The position numbers were made by a program, and so were the translations under genes. The notes beneath the pieces are model-generated. The model was not told the DNA's origin. It saw only the letters and a program-made list of their open reading frames with translations, and ran no database searches. DNA of 60,039 nt from Termitomyces sp. T153 (lineage: Eukaryota; Basidiomycota; Agaricomycetes; Agaricales; Lyophyllaceae), in assembly GCA_018296165.2 (NCBI GenBank), contig JACKQL020000195.1, positions 1 to 60,039 of the forward strand, written 5' to 3'. Within the stretch, counting starts at the first letter, position 1. The number at the start of each line of letters is the position of its first letter. This document shows, piece after piece, positions 1 to 10,773 of the stretch.

Positions 1-457
1 TCCTGGGAAAGTGGCTGTGCGCTCAATATATGCAACGACTTTGGATTGTGCTGACTAAAATTTGTCAGCTGCTGACCAAGAACCTTCCTTTTTGGGCAGC
101 TTGGCTGTTTTTCGCACTTGGAACAGATTTTTTCCAAAAAAAATTATAGTATACAACTTTACTGAATATATACTATCTTTTGACTATGTGTGAAACATGC
201 CAAATAGCCTGCACATGTGAAACAGGCCAAACACAATTTAGTGGACACTGTTTTTCACGCCTTGCACATTTTTTGACACAACATGACCAAACAATGGGCA
301 TTTCCGAAGTTGTGGAAAGGAGGCCACATGACAAAGTATGTTTTGTCACATCTATTGATTGATTGATGTTGACTAACAAGCTTATTAGTAACTCCTTAAC
401 CACATTGAGCTATTGATACATCAAATATCTCATCATGCAAGTCAATTTTAATGGTTT
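1..457. other. Left flank without recognisable gene
   Basis: AT-rich sequence upstream of the Helitron relic. Only short chance ORFs are visible. It should contain the 5' end of the Helitron, but I could not place the expected TC terminus. Confidence 0.5.
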
Positions 458-2815
458 TTGACTGTTAAATTGCTTAACAATGGATGTTATAGGCAACCAC
501 CTACTACTCCTGAAAGCCAAAGGCAACAAGCTAGGAATCAAAGGAGACTTGAACAGTTACAAATGACAGATTCTGATAATCGTCGAGCAAATAGAAACAA
601 TAGATCTTTGGAACAGATCAATACTGTGGTTGTTCCACCACTTCAATTTGGGCCTGGGGGTATGGGAACTGGGGGTATTAATCAATCTATGGGATCTGGA
701 GGTATGGGATCTGAGGGTTTGAGGCTTAATCACCAAGCTATAGCCACCACTTCTAGCTCTTCAGGAAGACCTATTAGGCAGCCAGTTGCTGCTGCTGATC
801 CATTTTCCATAGTGATCACTGAAACTGTTTTGCCTGAAGGATGGGATGCTCCTTTACAGAATCTCATTCCTAGAATGGTGCCTCCTCCACCTGCTCCTCC
901 ACTTAGAAGAGTGAGAAAAGTTCCTATGGAGAATTCTATGCCCATCATGATGCCATCTCTATCTGTTGTACATGGAAGGGACAATAGGCTCAATCAGCCC
1001 ACTATTGCTCAACCTACAGTGATCATTCCTCAAACTATTTTGCCTGAAGGATGGAATGCTCCTTTACAGCATCCTATACTCAGAATGGTGCCTCTTCTAC
1101 CTGCTCCTGCACTTAGAAGAATCAGACCTGCTCCACCTTCCCCTGCTCCTAATGTTGCTCAGGAGATGGAAAACTACCAGATCAGACATGAACAAGCATT
1201 GGCTGTATTAGAAGAGCAACAAAGGCTGAGACAAGAGCAGGACAGGCAGCAGGCATTAGCTATTTTGAGCCAGGAAAGACAGGAAAGAGCAAGACAGGAA
1301 GAAGAGCTATTCAGAGCAGAGGTCAGTTCAAGACTACTTCAAGATGCTACTTTAATTAACAAAGTTCAATAGCATATTGATCTGAATCCTGAACATAGGC
1401 CTTTGAATGCAGCTATGGCTCAAAGAATCTTTCAAGGTTGGGAACAGCAACATGAAGCTGATCTGGAAGAGGATTTCAATGATTTGGGTCCTCAGAATGA
1501 TATACCTTCTGAAGATGACTTGGAATATGTTGATCCTGCTCAACATCAACTAGCAGAGCAATTGGATTCTCCCCTTGATGATCCATTGGGTCCTCAGGAT
1601 GACATGTCTTCTGATGATGGCTTGGAATATGTTGATCCTGCTCAACAGAGACCTGCAGAAGACTTGGACCCTGCCCTACCCAATGATCCACCACAACCAG
1701 AAAATCCTGCTGAAAATATACCAGCAGAAGAACCAGAGCCTCCCCTTGGACTTCCTATTCCACCACAGCTTGGTCCTATTCAGCCTGTTCCAAGAGGAAG
1801 ACAACCTTACTTGGTTGAATACCCTCCACACTATCTTGGTCCTATGACTGTTATATGTCCACACTGCCAAGCTTTACATTTTGATGCTGAAAAGCTCACC
1901 AAGTCTACTAGAAACAGCCCAAAGTTTGGCATGTGCTGCTTACAAGGCCAAGTAAATTTGCCCAGGCTTTGAGATGCTCCAGCAGATTTACTGAACCTGC
2001 TCCATGGGCATCATCCTCTCTCTAACACCTTTAAAACATCAATCCATCAATACAATGCAGCCTTTGCATTCACATCTTTGGGAGTCAAAATTGACCATGC
2101 TATTACCAATGCACCTGGACCATACAGCTTTAGGATCAATGGAGAACTACATCATTTGACAGGTGCCTTGCTTCCTATTGAAGGCAATCTGCCTGTATAT
2201 GCACAGCTCTACTTTTATGATCACAATCAGCAATTGGCTTTTTGTCAACAGAACAATCCCAGGCTTGATCCTCAGATAATGGCCTCTTTGCAGGATATGC
2301 TTGCTAGAGTCAATCCCTTCATTGGCTTATACAAGCAGGCCAGGCAGATCATGGGAGAAGTTCCAGAAGGCCAACCACAAAGGCTTTCTGTCAAGCTTAC
2401 AGCTGATTTTGGAGATCCTCGATGCTATAATGACCCTAATGAACAGGAGGGAGTTGCAGCTGTAATTCCAGGAGATGGCTCAGAAGAGCAATCAAATGAT
2501 TGTGATATAGTCTTGCACTTGCATGGAGGTCAATTGAAGCAGATCAGTCACTTGCACCCATATTACACTCCATTGCATTATACCATCATCTTTCCCACTG
2601 GACAGCCTGGATTTCACACCAACATTCACTCTCATTTTGGACCACAGAATCAACAAAGATCAGCAAAGGTCACCCAAACAGCATATTATGCATACAGGCT
2701 GCAGCAAAGGACTTTGGAATTCAATGCACCATTACTCTGGAGTGGGAGGCTATTTCAACAATATGTTGTAGATGCATGGGCTTCCACTGAACAAAACAAG
2801 TTGAATTGGATTTGA
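458..2815 (+). pseudogene. Helitron RepHel pseudogene, N-terminal region
   Basis: N-terminal third of a rolling-circle (Helitron) replicase-helicase. It opens with an Arg/Gln-rich segment (PESQRQQARNQRRLEQLQ) like those at the start of fungal Helitron proteins, followed by Pro-rich and Gln/Glu-rich low-complexity sequence. A CPHC-type cysteine pair near 1857-1868 starts the conserved part. One frame runs from 458 to 2860, broken only by TAG at 1370, TGA at 1970 and TGA at 2813. The latter two read as former CGA arginine codons. CpG is almost absent. The start at 458 is uncertain, because the codon there is not ATG and the true beginning may lie upstream. The family is judged from overall pattern and from the Rep and helicase domains downstream. 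Confidence 0.8.
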
Positions 2816-4596
2816 CACAATCAGAAGAAGATCAGAGCTGAAGTTTATCAGAGAGTAGTGGATGCTGCTGCTGGAGATGAACAAGTCACCCCACAAAGCC
2901 AACATGTTATCCTCCCATCCTCCTATACTGGAAGTGATCAACAGATGCAGCAATTATTCCAGGACTCTATGGCTATCTGCAGGAATTTTGGAAAACCTGA
3001 CCTCTTCTTGACTATGACTGCCAATCCAAAGTGGTCAAAAATTGAAGAAGCTCTCTTGAAGGAACCTGCAGTCAATGGAAAAAGGCAAACAGCTGCTGAT
3101 CGACCTGATATTGTTGCCAGAGTTTTTGAACTCAAGAAAAATGCTGTGGTAAAGGAGATCAAGGAAGGTCTCTTTGGCAGCTGTGTGGCTTATGTTCATA
3201 CCATTGAATTCCAAAAGAGAGGACTTCCACATATGCACATCTTGATCTTTTTCCATCACCATCACAGGATCAAGGATGCACCTGATGTGGATTCCATTGT
3301 CTCTGCTCAGATTCCAGATCCAGTCACTCAGCCTCAATTGTATCAGGTATTGGCTTTGTTTGAATCCTGAATTCAGTTATTTATCTTTGTGGTCAGGTTG
3401 TTACTGCCAACATGGTCCATGGTCCATGTGGAGCTGCCAAACCCAATGCTAAATGCATGGTAGATGGCAAATGTTCCAAGAAATACCTGAAGGAATTCCA
3501 AGAGGCTACTCAGTATGGAGATAATGGCTATCCTCAATATGCCAGGCCTGACAATGGCTGCTTCTTTGAAAAGAATGGTCATCGTTATGACAATCGAGAT
3601 GTTGTTCCATACAACCCTTATCTCTCAGCCAAGTACAAATGTCACATCAATGTGGAGGTCTGTGCTTCAGTGGAAGCCATCAAGTACATTCACAAGTACA
3701 TCTACAAAGGCCATGATAGGACAACTTTGGAGATTGCTGGAGAGCAGATGGACCAGAGGGATGAAATCAAGGAACACTTGGATGCCAGATACATCTCTGC
3801 ACCTGAGGCTTGCTGGCACATCTTTGAATTCAACATGCATGGAGAACATCCCCCTGTATATTGATTACCTGTGCATTTGGAGGGCCAACATGAAGTCTAC
3901 TTTCAGGATAATGAACCTTTGGAGATGGTAGCTGCTAGGCCTAATGCAAACAAGACTGCACTCACTGCTTGGTTTGAAGCCAATGCCAGATTCCCTAATA
4001 ACAACACCACTTATCAGAGCTTTCCAACCAAGTTTGTCTATGAAGCTTCCAAAAGGACCTGGAAGGAGAGGCAGAGAGGAACAGCTATTGGGAGGATGTA
4101 CTTTGCTTCACCTCAATAGGGAGAAAGGTTCTACCTTGGGATGCTCCTGACAGTTGTGACCAATGCAACATCATGGGCTGATCTCAGGACAGTCAATGGC
4201 CACACTTATCCTACTTACAAGGAGGCATGCAAGGCTCTTGGTCTTCTAGAAGATGATGCAGAATGGAGGCAATGTCTTGCTGAAGCTGCTCCAATCCAAT
4301 CAGGATCAGCTCTCAGACAGCTCTTTTGCACTATCCTATTCCACTGTGCTCCTACTACTCCAGAGGCTCTATGGGATGAATTCAAGCACTCCATTTGTGA
4401 TGATCTTCAACACAGATTGGAGAATATCAGGCAGTACAGGGACAGAGTCTTTACTGATGAAGATGTCTATGACTATGGCCTTCATCTGATCAATAACAAT
4501 CTGAAGAATTTTGGCAAGACTCTTCAAGACTTTCCCAAGATGCCAGAACCCCAACAAGTTTGGAATGTGATTCCAGGCAAGTTGGACATTGTATAA
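2816..4596 (+). pseudogene. Helitron Rep (HUH endonuclease) domain, decayed
   Basis: Rep nuclease part of the Helitron protein, which nicks and joins single strands during rolling-circle transposition. The HUH motif is visible in RGLPHMHIL (about 3220-3245). The tyrosine-bearing helix is visible in YIHKYIYKGHDR (about 3685-3718), where two Tyr sit in the expected YxxxY spacing. The frame is interrupted by a 50-nt intron (3347-3396), TGA at 3862 (after PPVY), TAG at 4117 and TAA at 4594. Between these stops the protein stays homologous to Helitron replicases up to the helicase linker. The gene is clearly dead. The stop after PPVY lies where an arginine is expected, consistent with CGA to TGA decay. 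Confidence 0.85.
3347..3396 (+). other. Intron inside the Helitron gene
   Basis: A 50-nt GT...CAG segment. Reading through gives a stop and loses the frame. Removing it joins PQLYQ to VVTANMVHGPCG, which restores the conserved Helitron Rep sequence. Length and borders match basidiomycete introns. Confidence 0.75.
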
Positions 4597-5287
4597 AGAG
4601 TTGACATTGATACTGATTCAATGATTTCAGGAAATAGGCTTTTGCAAGAAGAAACAGATTATGATCTTGAAGAGTTGAAGAGAAGGGTGGATGAAAACAA
4701 GGCCAGGTTTAATGGTGAACAACTGGGGGCCTTCAATGAAGTTATGGACTCTGTGGACAACAACTTGGGCAAGATGATATTCATTCACAATGCAGGTGGA
4801 TGTGGCAAAACATTTGTCTGCAACACTTTGGCTTCTGCTGTTTGGTCCAATGGAGATGTGGCATTATGTGTAGCATCATCTGGGATTGCTGCCTTATTGC
4901 TGGAGGGTGGTAGAACTGCACATTCAAGGTTCAAAATCCCCATTCCTGCTCTGGATACATCCATTGCCAATATCAAAAGAGGAACTCAGTTGTCTCAACT
5001 CTTACTCCAGACCAAAGTTGTCATCTGGGATGAAGTCCCAATGCAACACAAAAATGCCATTGACTCTGTGGATCGAGGGTTCAGAGACATCCTGGAGAAG
5101 GATGTTCCTTTTGGTGGAGTGACTGTGGTGTTTGGAGGAGATTTTAGGCAAACTCTCCCAGTTATCCAATGAGGACTCAGGCAGCAGATGATTGCTGCTT
5201 CACTCAAAAGGGGAAGACTTTGGGATCAGATTCAAGTCCACTACTTGGTTCAAAACATGAGATTGGATCAGACTCCTAATAACATTG
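4597..5287 (+). pseudogene. Helitron PIF1-like helicase, first half
   Basis: N-terminal half of the SF1B (PIF1-type) helicase that unwinds DNA during Helitron transposition. Walker A is seen as AGGCGKT near 4792-4812. Motif II is VIWDEVPMQHK (about 5020-5050), and motif III is GGDFRQTLPVI near 5137-5168. A TGA at 5170 follows and the homologous reading continues (SLKRGRLW, NMRLDQTPNNI) to 5287, where the Ty3/gypsy element begins. Deleting that element plus one CATTG copy joins PNNI directly to AHAAWLLDVG at 10774, so this exon was one continuous sequence before the insertion. CpG-poor like the rest of the Helitron. Confidence 0.88.
5283..5287. repeat. Target-site duplication CATTG, left copy
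   Basis: Five-base CATTG directly before the TG of the left LTR. It matches 10769-10773 after the CA of the right LTR. Confidence 0.93.
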
Positions 5288-5471
5288 TGTAAGGCTAAGA
5301 CAGGCGGTTCGCAACGCAACGCGTCGATAGCACTAAGAACGTAATAATATTATGTAGTTAACACCGCATCTAGCGAGATAACGACATACCTAAGAACGTA
5401 ATGGACTAAGATAAAGAGTATAGTAAGACTACGGCTACTGTGAAGGGTTCGTGGTCACGTGTATCGTGACA
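5288..5471 (-). repeat. 3' LTR of the young gypsy element
   Basis: 184 bp, TGTAAGG...GTGACA on the plus strand. It differs from the other LTR at six positions, all of them CpG-type transitions. Confidence 0.95.
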
Positions 5472-5484
5472 CTCGCCCCCCGCT
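5472..5484 (-). other. Polypurine tract
   Basis: On the element's sense strand GCGGGGGGCGAG abuts the TG of the 3' LTR. This is the expected position and composition of the plus-strand primer. Confidence 0.7.
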
Positions 5485-5525
5485 TGTAAGGTAGAGGGAA
5501 GTAAAAAAAAAGAACCACGCCAACT

Positions 5526-8500
5526 CTAGGCCTTCTTCTTCCTACGCCTGCCCTTGCCGTGCGCCTGCTCATTCGCCCTAAACTCCTGAATGGCCTCCAG
5601 CGCATGAGGCATATCGTATTCCTTGAGCCACTCGTCCTTGCTGTCGTCATACCCCTTCCACCGGACTAAAAACTCGGCCACTCCCCCTCTGGTTCTGCGC
5701 TCTCACAAGATTCTCTCTATCTCCACCTCCTCTCCCGTCTCCATCTGCACAGGCGGCGGAGGAATTTGCTTCCGGCCCAAAATGGTATCCTCTTGCGCGG
5801 GAATCAGACACGATACATGGAACACGTCGTGAATCGACCACCCATCAGGCAAGTGCAATCAGTAAGCCGTGTCTGAAATCTTCTGAGCAACCCTGAAGGG
5901 GCCAAACCTCTTGAAGTCCAGCTTGTGGTTTGGCCTGTCGGAGCGCAAGTCAGCACGTTCCAGAAACACACGATCGCCCGCAACAAAATCTGGGGCCTCA
6001 TCCACCCACGCGTCATAAAAACGCTTCATCCTCACCGCCGCCAACTCTAACAGCCCCCTCAGCTCCTGCTGCACTTCCCGAATCCTCTCCAACCGCTCAT
6101 CCGCCTTGGGCACCATCTGTGAATTCACTGGATCAATGGAAAACGTAGGGTTGTACGCGTACTCTGCGTAGAAAGGAGACATTCCCGTCACTGAGCTAAC
6201 CCTGTTGTTGTAAGCAAATTCCGCAAACGGCAACCAGTTCATCCAATCATCCTGATAGTAGTCAACGAAGGCATGCAAGTAGACCTCGAGCTCCTGATTT
6301 ATGCGCTCCGTCTGCCCGTCGGATTGGGGGTGATGCGCTGTTGACAGCGCTGGCTTGATGCCCAGGTGCTCCCACATCCGCTTCACGTACCGTGCCACAA
6401 ACTGTGGACCACGATCTGAGACTATCTTCTTTGGGGTGCCATGTAAGCACCACACATGCTCCATGAAACTATCGCACATTGTCGCTGCATCGTCCATGGA
6501 GCACGCTCCCAAGAAATGCGCGCGCTTTGTCGCCTTGTCCACGACCACCTGAACCATGTCAAAACCACGGGAAGTCGGCAGCGGGCCCACGTAATCCGTC
6601 GAGATGTGCTGCCAGGGTCCGTCCAGCACCTCAAGTGGTTGCAGTGGTCCGTGAGGTCTCTGACGTCTCGGCTTGATGCGCTGACAAACTTCACACCCAT
6701 CCATGTAGCGGCGCACAAACTCGGACATCTGGGGCCAATAATAGTTTTGTGCCACTAGGGCCAACGTGTTCGCGCGCCCAGGGTGGCCAGCTGGAATTGA
6801 ATCGTGGTATAGTTGCAGGATATGCCTCTTGATATTCTTGTCATCCAGAACGTACACAAGGTTGCGGAATCGCACCAATCCCCCTTCTGCCGTGAACTCC
6901 CGCAAGCGCAACCTCACCAGCGCAGGGGTGTCCTCCAGTTGCAAAACTGGTGCCAGCCTTGGGTCCCGTGGTGTCGCCGTCCTGATCAGGTTCATGATGC
7001 TGCCATCTGCCAGTATCTCCTGCGTCGCCGCCACCCTCGCCACCACCTCTGAGTACCCACAACAGCGCAGTTTCACCACCACCCCCCTCTTTGCCACCCG
7101 TTCCTCTGACAAGAGTGTCTGCTGAACATTATTGCAAGCCTCCGCTGGCACCTCATGATCAGGTCGCCGAGACAAACCATCAGGCCCCGCGCTCAAACGA
7201 CCTGGCCTGTGCTGGATCACAAAGGCAAAACGATTCAAGAACAGGCTCCACCTCGCCTGGTGTTGTGTCAGGTCCCTCGCCGTCATGAAGTACTCGAGGT
7301 TCCGATGATCCAAGAAGACTTCGACTGAAAACGCGCTACCTTCCAGGTATGGACACCACACCTCGAAAGCCCGTACGACTGAGAGCAGTTCCTTGTCATG
7401 TACGTCATAATTCCGTTCTGCCAGTTGCATCACCTTCGAGAAAAATGCCACCAGCCTCCAATCACCATCCTTCGACTTCTGCGACAACACCGCCCCCACC
7501 GCAAAGTCCGACGCATCCGTTTCCACACGAAATTGCGCGTCCGTGTCCGGCATCATAAGCACTGGTGCCTGCACAAATGCCGCCTTTAGCCCCTCAAACG
7601 CCTGCTGCTCCGCCACCCCCCACCTCCACGCACGATCCTTCTGCTTCAGGTCCTCCAATGGCCTTGCCAACACCACGTAATCCTCCACAAAATGCCGATA
7701 GAAATTGCAGAAACCTAAGAACTGATTGACGTGCCGAACATTTTGAGGCGTAGGCCAATCCGTAACGCCGCTGACCTTTACCGGATCCATACCGACCTTT
7801 CCAGGAGAAATCTTTAAGCCCAGGTAGTCGACCTCCGCTGTCCTGAACCGACACTTCTCTGGCTTCAAGAACAGATCAGCACGTCGTAAACGCTGCAGAA
7901 CCTCTCGCACATGGGCATCATGCAAGGCTGGGTCTTCAGAAAAGATGATAATGTCGTCCAAATACAGAACCATGTAGACGTCGACCAGGTCGTGGAACAA
8001 CTCGTTGACCATGCGCTGAAATGCTGCCGGCGCGTTACGCAAGCCAAACTGCATTACCAAGAACTCAAACTGGCCATACCTCGTACGAAAAGAGGTCTTC
8101 CACTCATCCCCCTCACGCACCCGCACATTGTAGTAGCCCCACTGCATATCCAACGTAGTAAACACCTTCGCTGCCTTCAGTTGATCCAAGAGTTCATTTG
8201 TCAGCAGAATCGGGTACACGTCTGGCTTGGTCACGGCATTCATCGCCCAAAAGTCCACCACCAGGCGCAGCGCCCCATCCTTCTTCTTGACAAAGAAGAC
8301 AGGGGCGCCACATGGTGCGCTGGACTGCCTGATATGGCCCTTTGCAAGGTTCTCGTCAATGAACTCTCGCAAGGCCTTCAGCTCTGCTGGCGCCAGCTGA
8401 TAGAGCCGTCCTGGCAGCGGCACCTCAGCCCCATCCACGAGTTCGATGCCAAGGTCGTACTTCGTATGCGCCGGCAACCGCTCCGACTTGGCCTTGTCAA

Positions 8501-9530
8501 AAACGTCGAGAAACTCGTGGAACTCCACCAGCACCATCTCCTCCACCGCCTTTCCCTGCACCCCCTTCCGCCTGGTCTCCCCCTCCGCCAGTACCTGCGA
8601 AAAACTCCGCCCCGCCGCCCCTCGCACCTCCACTAACTGCGGCCCCTCAGACCCTTGTGTCGACTCCAAGTCCCACTTCTGCTCCAAGCACACTGCCCCA
8701 CTGTCACTCGACCCTGCCACCCCTTCCCCAAACACAATCGCCTCATCAATCGCCACCCTCGCCAACCGCACCGCCTCTCGCCGCTGACCCCTCCAGAAAC
8801 GCATCCAACGAGTCCGCGCCCGCTTCAGCCCGTGGAATGATTCTGCTGGTAGTCCCACCTTCGCACGACCTGCCGGGGGTGACACCACCCTAGCTGCCTT
8901 GCGTGCCCGCACGTCAAAAGGTCGGCGTCGCTGCACTCCAGGTGCAAGACACACGTCTGGTAAGCATGACCTCTTGCAGAACTCCGAGGCAAACTCCACT
9001 GTTGACCGGACCCAGTCGATAGTCGGGCTGTGCCGCCGCAGCCAATTGACACCCAAGATCAAATTGTCATCCCCGATGTCCACGATGTCGAAGACCAACG
9101 TCTCCTCGTGGTCCCCAATCACCATGCGCAAATGAACCTCGTCCGTAATGAGGCCAGACTTGACCTCCGAGTTGTCAATCGTGCGGAGACGCATTGGCCG
9201 GCTCTTCCTAACCAGCGTCAGCCGCTGTTCCGCGACGAAACGGGGGTTCACCACGCAGCAACTCGCACCGGAATCTACCATCGCCCTCGTATCCACCAGC
9301 GCCACACCCCCTCTACCGTGCACCCGCAACGTCACCGGAAGCTCTAACGCCATGTGATCAGACTGCAGTGTTCGCGCATGGATCACTGCCACTCGTCCCG
9401 TTCTACGCCGCCCTTTCCTCACACTCGCTGCGCTCAGATCATGCAAAACCTCTTGATTAACAGATGGGAATACATGAACCTGTTCGGTTGCACCCACCGC
9501 AACAACACGGGGCAACCCTACACAAAACCC
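5526..9530 (-). pseudogene. Pol polyprotein of young gypsy element, two late stops
   Basis: Polyprotein for reverse transcription and integration. The uninterrupted part runs 9515-5859. The aspartic protease motif DSGAS is at residue 81 (counting from 9515). The reverse transcriptase YLDD begins at residue 518. The RNase H start is seen in VETDASDFAVGAVLSQ. Integrase has an HHCC zinc segment ending CEVCQ, then catalytic D (STDYVGPL), D (SDRGPQFV) and E (QSDGQTERINQELE). The GPY/F region follows. After the TGA at about 5856 the same frame continues through WSIHDVFHVS, a second TGA, and a chromodomain (FLVRWKGYDDSKDEWL) ending in a Lys/Arg tail at TAG 5526-5528. Both internal stops fit CGA to TGA. 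There is no ATG at the start of the frame, so translation probably enters by frameshift from gag. Confidence 0.92.
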
Positions 9531-10546
9531 GGCTTGGGCTCCTCCTCCTTCCTCCCATTTGCCACGGCCTCAAGGACCACCGCTTTGATCGACTCCATCC
9601 AGAGCGGGCACTGCGCAATGAGATGCCCCGCCTGTCCACACTTGTAGCACTTGCGACTGGCCGCCGTCACCTTCGCGCGATCAACGTCCATAGCGTTCGG
9701 ATCTGCAGGCGCCGCCGGCGGAGCAGAGCGTGACGGAGCTCCCGCACCAGCAGTCGCCGTTGCAGCAGTCGCTGAGGCCCGGTGAGACCCCGCAGACGCA
9801 GTCTGCCAAGTACTCTTCCTCCGAGCTGCCATATCCACCAGCTTGGCCTCCCGGCGGAGCAGGATGTCCCAGGCTTCCTCAACCGTCTGGTAATCTGTGT
9901 GCACCAGTGCCTCCATCGCCGCCGGGTTCAAGCCTTTCCAAAAACAATCCTTTACATACTCGCCATCAGCATCTCCACGCCCAAGTTTTCCTCGCAGCTC
10001 GAAAAAAACCGTGCAATAATCGGTGATGGATTTCGACCCCTGTTGCAGCTGACCCAGACGTGTCAGTGCGTCCTGCGCAGGATCACGAGTGCAGAACGCG
10101 GCCCGAAAGTCGGCCAACCAAGCATCCCACTGGAAACGTCGAGGGTTCAGGTCTGGATCGCCTGACCCAGTGGTTATGACGCATGACCACTCCTGTGCCG
10201 AGCTGGACAGGTATGACTGGGCCCAGACGATCTTCTGGCGATCATCCCGGAACGACTCGAATTCCGCCACTGCTTTGACCTGACACGTGAATTGATCCGC
10301 AAGCTGCTTGGACTTGCCATCGTACACCTCCAGCAGGTTTATCTTCAGGACGCGACCCGCGGCCCTCGGTTCCAAGGCTGCCTGTTCCAGACGCGTAAGG
10401 CGTTGGTATACACCCTCAAGACTCTCGTGAATACCATCGAGGCTAGCCTGCAGCTGTGCCGTCAGCTGCGCCTGGATCACCTGAAAAACCATGTCCGCGA
10501 CCCGCTGGTCCGCCGCCGTCGCATCTGGTGCACTTGGGGTCGTCAT
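9518..10546 (-). CDS. Gag of young gypsy element
   Basis: A 342-residue capsid/nucleocapsid protein starting at an ATG 25 nt downstream of the primer-site candidate. The N-terminal 60 residues are helical with coiled-coil character. The middle is a retrotransposon-gag capsid-like domain (WAQSYLSSSAQEW, FRAAFCTRD, LRGKLG). An Ala/Pro/Ser-rich linker leads to one CCHC zinc knuckle, CYKCGQAGHLIAQC, near the C terminus. The ORF is intact. Its last codons read CCG GGT TTT GTG TAG, so the stop lies just after a GGGTTTT heptamer suitable for a -1 shift into pol. Confidence 0.93.
   Translation of the reverse strand: MTTPSAPDATAADQRVADMVFQVIQAQLTAQLQASLDGIHESLEGVYQRLTRLEQAALEPRAAGRVLKINLLEVYDGKSKQLADQFTCQVKAVAEFESFRDDRQKIVWAQSYLSSSAQEWSCVITTGSGDPDLNPRRFQWDAWLADFRAAFCTRDPAQDALTRLGQLQQGSKSITDYCTVFFELRGKLGRGDADGEYVKDCFWKGLNPAAMEALVHTDYQTVEEAWDILLRREAKLVDMAARRKSTWQTASAGSHRASATAATATAGAGAPSRSAPPAAPADPNAMDVDRAKVTAASRKCYKCGQAGHLIAQCPLWMESIKAVVLEAVANGRKEEEPKPGFV
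9524..9530 (-). promoter_or_regulatory. Candidate -1 frameshift heptamer GGGTTTT
   Basis: Sense strand G GGT TTT in the gag frame fits X XXY YYZ. Slipping back one base gives GGG TTT and opens the pol frame, three bases ahead of the gag stop codon. The pol frame is open upstream to about 9570, so the overlap is about 50 nt. Confidence 0.65.
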
Positions 10547-10571
10547 TGCTCGAAGAGAAAATTTTGCAAGA

Positions 10572-10582
10572 ATCTTAGTCCA
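10572..10582 (-). promoter_or_regulatory. Primer-binding site, self-complementary to LTR
   Basis: Sense TGGACTAAGAT, two bases after the 5' LTR end. It is the exact reverse complement of sense ATCTTAGTCCA inside the LTR (10699-10709). The 11-nt match stops on both sides. Layout resembles the Tf1/sushi self-priming arrangement. Confidence 0.75.
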
Positions 10583-10584
10583 AG

Positions 10585-10768
10585 TGTAAGGCTAAGACAG
10601 GCGGTTCGCAATGCGATGCGTTGATAGCACTAAGAACGTAATAATATTATGTAGTTAACACCGCATCTAGCGAGATAACGACATACCTAAGAATGTAATG
10701 GACTAAGATAAAGAGTATAGTAAGACTACGGCTACTGTGAAGGGTTTGTGGTCACGTGTATCGTGACA
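10585..10768 (-). repeat. 5' LTR of the young gypsy element
   Basis: 184 bp with the same TG...CA ends as the 3' copy. The segment 10699-10709 carries the 11 bases that can pair with the primer site. A TATAC sequence lies about 10 bases upstream of it on the sense strand. Confidence 0.95.
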
Positions 10769-10773
10769 CATTG
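10769..10773. repeat. Target-site duplication CATTG, right copy
   Basis: Matches 5283-5287 exactly. Confidence 0.93.

Larger units (their letters stand above)
5288..10768 (-). mobile_element. Young chromodomain Ty3/gypsy retrotransposon, complete
   Basis: A 5481-bp LTR retrotransposon read on the minus strand. It has 184-bp TG...CA LTRs, 5-bp target duplications, gag, then protease, reverse transcriptase, RNase H, integrase and chromodomain, followed by a G-rich polypurine tract. The domain order defines the Metaviridae/chromovirus group. Gag and pol overlap in different frames, with a candidate -1 frameshift site at 9524-9530. The candidate primer site pairs with the element's own LTR rather than with an obvious tRNA. 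The element is CpG-rich, unlike the Helitron it interrupts, so it is the younger of the two. The only gross lesions I see are two stops near the end of pol. Confidence 0.95.

Noticed and set aside
7911..8636. Plus-strand ORF of 241 codons
   Set aside because: Antisense shadow of the gypsy pol reverse transcriptase region, with no family resemblance.
9513..9515. TTG as a start codon for pol
   Set aside because: A -1 frameshift at GGGTTTT explains pol entry better than a non-ATG start in a fungus.
10565..10584. tRNA-primed primer site for the young gypsy element
   Set aside because: The segment begins TGG as tRNA sites do, but I recognise no tRNA 3' end matching it, while the 11-nt match to its own LTR is exact. 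Not excluded without a tRNA search.
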